This document shows, one piece after another, positions 20,277-22,588 of a stretch of DNA of 22,588 nt. The notes beneath the pieces were generated by a model. It was given only the letters and a program-made list of their open reading frames with translations, searched no databases and was not told the origin of the DNA. The stretch comes from Alectryocaccomicrobium faecavium (GTDB lineage: Bacteria; Bacillota; Clostridia; Christensenellales; Aristaeellaceae). A program made the position numbers and the translations under genes. The DNA lies in assembly GCA_018713425.1 (NCBI GenBank), contig DVOT01000089.1, positions 1 through 22,588 of the forward strand, written 5' to 3'. How positions within the stretch are numbered: position 1 is the first letter of the stretch; the number at the start of each line of letters is the position of its first letter.

Positions 20277-22472
20277 ATGCGCAAATCACGCCACATGCGT
20301 CCATTTTACCGGCTGCTCATATCGCTCCTCGCCGCGCTGATTCTGCCCAGCGTCATCCTTTCCGCCAGCTATAGCGCCGCGCTGCGCTGGACGGTGATGG
20401 AAGATTATATCGCCCTCAACCGCCAGTCCGCCGAAAACGCAGGCGCGGTGATCGACAGCTATGTCACCTCCCATCTGAATTCCGCCTATGCCCTTGCCGG
20501 TACGCCTTCCGTAAAACAGCTTGCCGCCAACATCGATATGACCACGCTGGACCGCAACAACGCCTGCCGGGATCTCAACAACTATCTCTCCGGCTTGCAA
20601 ATTGGCAATCCGATTTTTTCGTTCACGGGCGTCTATTTTCCCGACCGGGAATTGGTCGTTTCTTCTTCCTCCACCATGCTGGACTATGGTCTGTTTTATA
20701 GCTTGTACCTAAAATTCAGCGGTGTCACGGCGGAGGAACTGGCCAGCAAGCTCACCGCCGCCAAAAGCGCGGTTTACTATGCTGGCTATAGCACCGGCCC
20801 GGCCATGGAAGCCGCCCCGGCCATATTGTTCATGCAGGTGATCGACTTGGGCTATCTCGATTCACGCGCCTGCTTTTTCTCCCTGATTCGCGTAGAAGAA
20901 TTTGCGCAATTGATACAAAACAGCTTCGATTCCAGGATTCGCTTCGTAGTGGAGGATGTGTACGGCAATGTGCTCTTTCGCTCGGACAGCGAAATCGCGC
21001 CGGAATATGCCGGAACCGACTACCACGCATTCTCCTATTCCGGACTTTCTTCCGGATTGAAATACCTGTTCTTTTTGCCCACGACTTCTGTGTTTGGGCA
21101 AGCTTCCCTGTTCCAAACGATTTATTTCCTTTCCCTGGCCCTGTGTACCCTCATTGGCGTCTGGCTCTCCGTGCGCATGGCGCGCAATTTGTACGGGCCG
21201 TTCGAACAGATGGCGAACACCGCTTTCCCCGGCAGCGGCCTGCCCGATGCGCCCAACATGCGCGCGGGATTCAAGCTGGTGGAAGGAAAAATCCGCGAAA
21301 ACCAGTTGCGCAGCGAACAGTTCCAGCGCGAAATCCAGCAACAGTACCGCGTCATTCGCGACAACGCGCTTTTGCGCCTTTTGTCCCGCAGCCATTTGCT
21401 CAGCGAAGAAGACCTCATGAGCGCCGCGGACATTTGCGGCTTTTCCCACACGGCGTTCTTCCGCGTTGCCATCGTGGAAAATCCTTCCGGGAGGCTAACG
21501 GTTCCGCCAGAGCTGTGCGAAGAAAACGGCTGTTCCGTGGTTGCCACGCAACTTTCCGAATCCCAGCAAATTGTGGTGCTCTCCGCCCCGGCGGACCTGC
21601 TCGCCCGCATGGAGGAATTGCTCCCCTCCTGGCTGGAGATTCCGCAGGCGCAATACGCCGCGGGCATCAGCAAAACCCACTCCCTGCGCAGCCTCAGCCG
21701 CTGCATGTTGGAGGCCACGGACGCGTTCCAGCTTTCTTCCGCGGGAAACGCGCAAATTCTCTCCTATGGCGATATGCCGGACGCCTTTACCGCCATGGAA
21801 TTCCCCCCGGAAAAGGAATTGCAGCTCATCGCCAGCGTGCGCGCGGGCGACGACAACGAAACCGAGCGCCTCTTGCGCGAAATATACGCCACCAACCAGC
21901 AAGAGCGCAAACTTTCCACCGACGCGCTATGGTGCCTGTATAGCAGCCTGTTCTCCACGGCGCTCAAGGCCAGCGGCCAGATTCCCGGCGCGCAGGAGGC
22001 TTTTATGGAGGAAAGCCACTATCTCATTTCCATCCTGCAAAGCCACAGCATCAAGCCGGAAATCTGCTTTTCGGAATTGCTGCGCATTTTCCACACGCTG
22101 TGCGAATCCGCGCAGCAGTCCATGCATTCCAAGAACCGCCGCATCATCGACCAGGTGATGGACTACCTCAACGAGCAATACGCCAACCCCATGCTGTGCC
22201 TCGATATGGTGGCAGACCATCTGGGCGTTTCCTACTACTTTCTCTCGCGGATGTTCAAGGACGAAACCGGAGAAAGCTTTTCGGATATCCTCAACGCCAT
22301 CCGCGTGGATTGCGCCATCACGCTGCTGCTGAACACGGATTTGCCCGTGCAATCCATTTCCGAGCGCGTGGGCTACACCAACCGCAATACCTTCCTGCGC
22401 GCGTTCCAAAAGCGCACGGGCACCACTCCCTTGCGCTACCGCAAGGAAAACGCCGCCCAACCCCGGCCATAA
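20277..22472 (+). CDS. Membrane-spanning AraC-family transcriptional regulator
   Basis: A 731-residue one-component sensor-regulator. One membrane segment (about 12-32) is followed by an extracellular region (about 33-275) of dCache-like size, then a second segment (about 279-298, FLSLALCTLIGVWLSV). A cytoplasmic linker (about 300-610) precedes a C-terminal AraC pair of helix-turn-helix motifs (about 621-725), with LDMVADHLGVSYYFLSRMF and VQSISERVGYTNRNTFLRAF. This architecture is common next to LplABC transporters in Firmicutes. AGGAGG stands 8 bases before the ATG. It is divergent from the transporter unit and probably activates it upon ligand sensing. No clear promoter for the regulator itself was found; TAGAAT near 20235 is a weak -10 candidate. 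It is the only plus-strand gene right of 168. Confidence 0.93.
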   Translation: MRKSRHMRPFYRLLISLLAALILPSVILSASYSAALRWTVMEDYIALNRQSAENAGAVIDSYVTSHLNSAYALAGTPSVKQLAANIDMTTLDRNNACRDLNNYLSGLQIGNPIFSFTGVYFPDRELVVSSSSTMLDYGLFYSLYLKFSGVTAEELASKLTAAKSAVYYAGYSTGPAMEAAPAILFMQVIDLGYLDSRACFFSLIRVEEFAQLIQNSFDSRIRFVVEDVYGNVLFRSDSEIAPEYAGTDYHAFSYSGLSSGLKYLFFLPTTSVFGQASLFQTIYFLSLALCTLIGVWLSVRMARNLYGPFEQMANTAFPGSGLPDAPNMRAGFKLVEGKIRENQLRSEQFQREIQQQYRVIRDNALLRLLSRSHLLSEEDLMSAADICGFSHTAFFRVAIVENPSGRLTVPPELCEENGCSVVATQLSESQQIVVLSAPADLLARMEELLPSWLEIPQAQYAAGISKTHSLRSLSRCMLEATDAFQLSSAGNAQILSYGDMPDAFTAMEFPPEKELQLIASVRAGDDNETERLLREIYATNQQERKLSTDALWCLYSSLFSTALKASGQIPGAQEAFMEESHYLISILQSHSIKPEICFSELLRIFHTLCESAQQSMHSKNRRIIDQVMDYLNEQYANPMLCLDMVADHLGVSYYFLSRMFKDETGESFSDILNAIRVDCAITLLLNTDLPVQSISERVGYTNRNTFLRAFQKRTGTTPLRYRKENAAQPRP

Positions 22473-22482
22473 GCCACGCTCC

Positions 22483-22588
22483 TTATCTACATCTACGCCT
22501 CCCGGGCGATTTCCGCAAAACGCGCAGGGTTTGCTCGATTTCCTCGGGCGTGGTCGCGTGTCCCACGCTCAGGCGCACCGCGCCGCGG
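22483..22588 (-). CDS. Cysteine desulfurase (NifS/IscS family), C-terminal fragment
   Basis: The minus strand is open to the window edge and ends RKSPGRRRCR then TAA. The visible 34 residues include GAVRLSVGHATTPEEIEQTL, matching the C-terminal 'VRxSxGxxTTxEEI' signature of pyridoxal-phosphate cysteine desulfurases. The active-site Cys loop and the PLP Lys are outside the window, so sub-type (IscS, NifS-like or SufS) is undecided. It converges with the AraC regulator, and the two stops are only 10 bp apart with no terminator between them, so read-through of either transcript would run antisense to the other. Confidence 0.72.
   Translation of the reverse strand, partial: RGAVRLSVGHATTPEEIEQTLRVLRKSPGRRRCR

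Overview
The window looks like a chromosomal segment of a GC-rich, low-stop-codon Firmicute of the gut-clostridial kind (Oscillospirales or Christensenellales-like). I infer this from gene content: FloA/NfeD, an LplABC-type sugar transporter with a divergent two-membrane-segment AraC regulator, strong AGGAGG-type ribosome binding sites, and short palindromic repeats of the kind scattered through such genomes. No species can be named. Nearly every gene is on the minus strand. No phage, transposase, CRISPR, tRNA or rRNA was seen.

Layout. (1) 1-452: the 3' end of a plus-strand metallophosphoesterase, its terminator, and one copy of a dispersed repeat. (2) 453-9814, minus strand: ten tightly packed genes read as nfeD, floA, a membrane-anchored protein of unknown function, an orphan LytTR response regulator, tldD, tldE, a 93-residue unknown, an old-yellow-enzyme-type oxidoreductase, a short-chain dehydrogenase and a Gfo/Idh/MocA oxidoreductase. 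Two extended -10 promoter candidates lie upstream of nfeD. (3) 9815-10865: about 1 kb without a convincing gene. It holds GC-rich hairpins, a tandem pair of about 115-bp repeats, a GGATAC-type hexamer array with a perfect 13-bp-arm hairpin, and a very short ORF with a good ribosome binding site. (4) 10866-15335, minus strand: a MacB-type ABC exporter set (membrane-anchored adaptor, ATPase, permease, then a second, secreted adaptor), a MazG-like protein, and a small Trp/Cys-rich protein followed by a terminator-like hairpin. (5) 15486-20000, minus strand: a solute-binding protein, two LplB/LplC-type permeases and an M14 metallocarboxypeptidase, ended by a strong terminator. A 731-residue membrane-spanning AraC-family regulator is divergent from it (20277-22472). 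(6) 22483-22588: the C-terminal end of a probable cysteine desulfurase on the minus strand, convergent with the regulator.

How the parts may work together. The transporter unit and its divergent regulator form a self-contained uptake module: the regulator has an extracellular region between two membrane segments and a cytoplasmic DNA-binding end, and the transporter promoter carries overlapping palindromes at the predicted start of transcription. The M14 peptidase as the last gene suggests that the imported compound is a peptide or glycopeptide rather than a plain sugar. The exporter unit has two different adaptors for one ATPase/permease pair. The long nfeD-floA unit joins membrane-organising proteins with the TldD/TldE protease and a redox cassette. 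The least familiar elements are the Trp/Cys-rich small protein, the flotillin-linked protein with a conserved-looking C-terminal peptide, and the repeat island at 10.0-10.7 kb.
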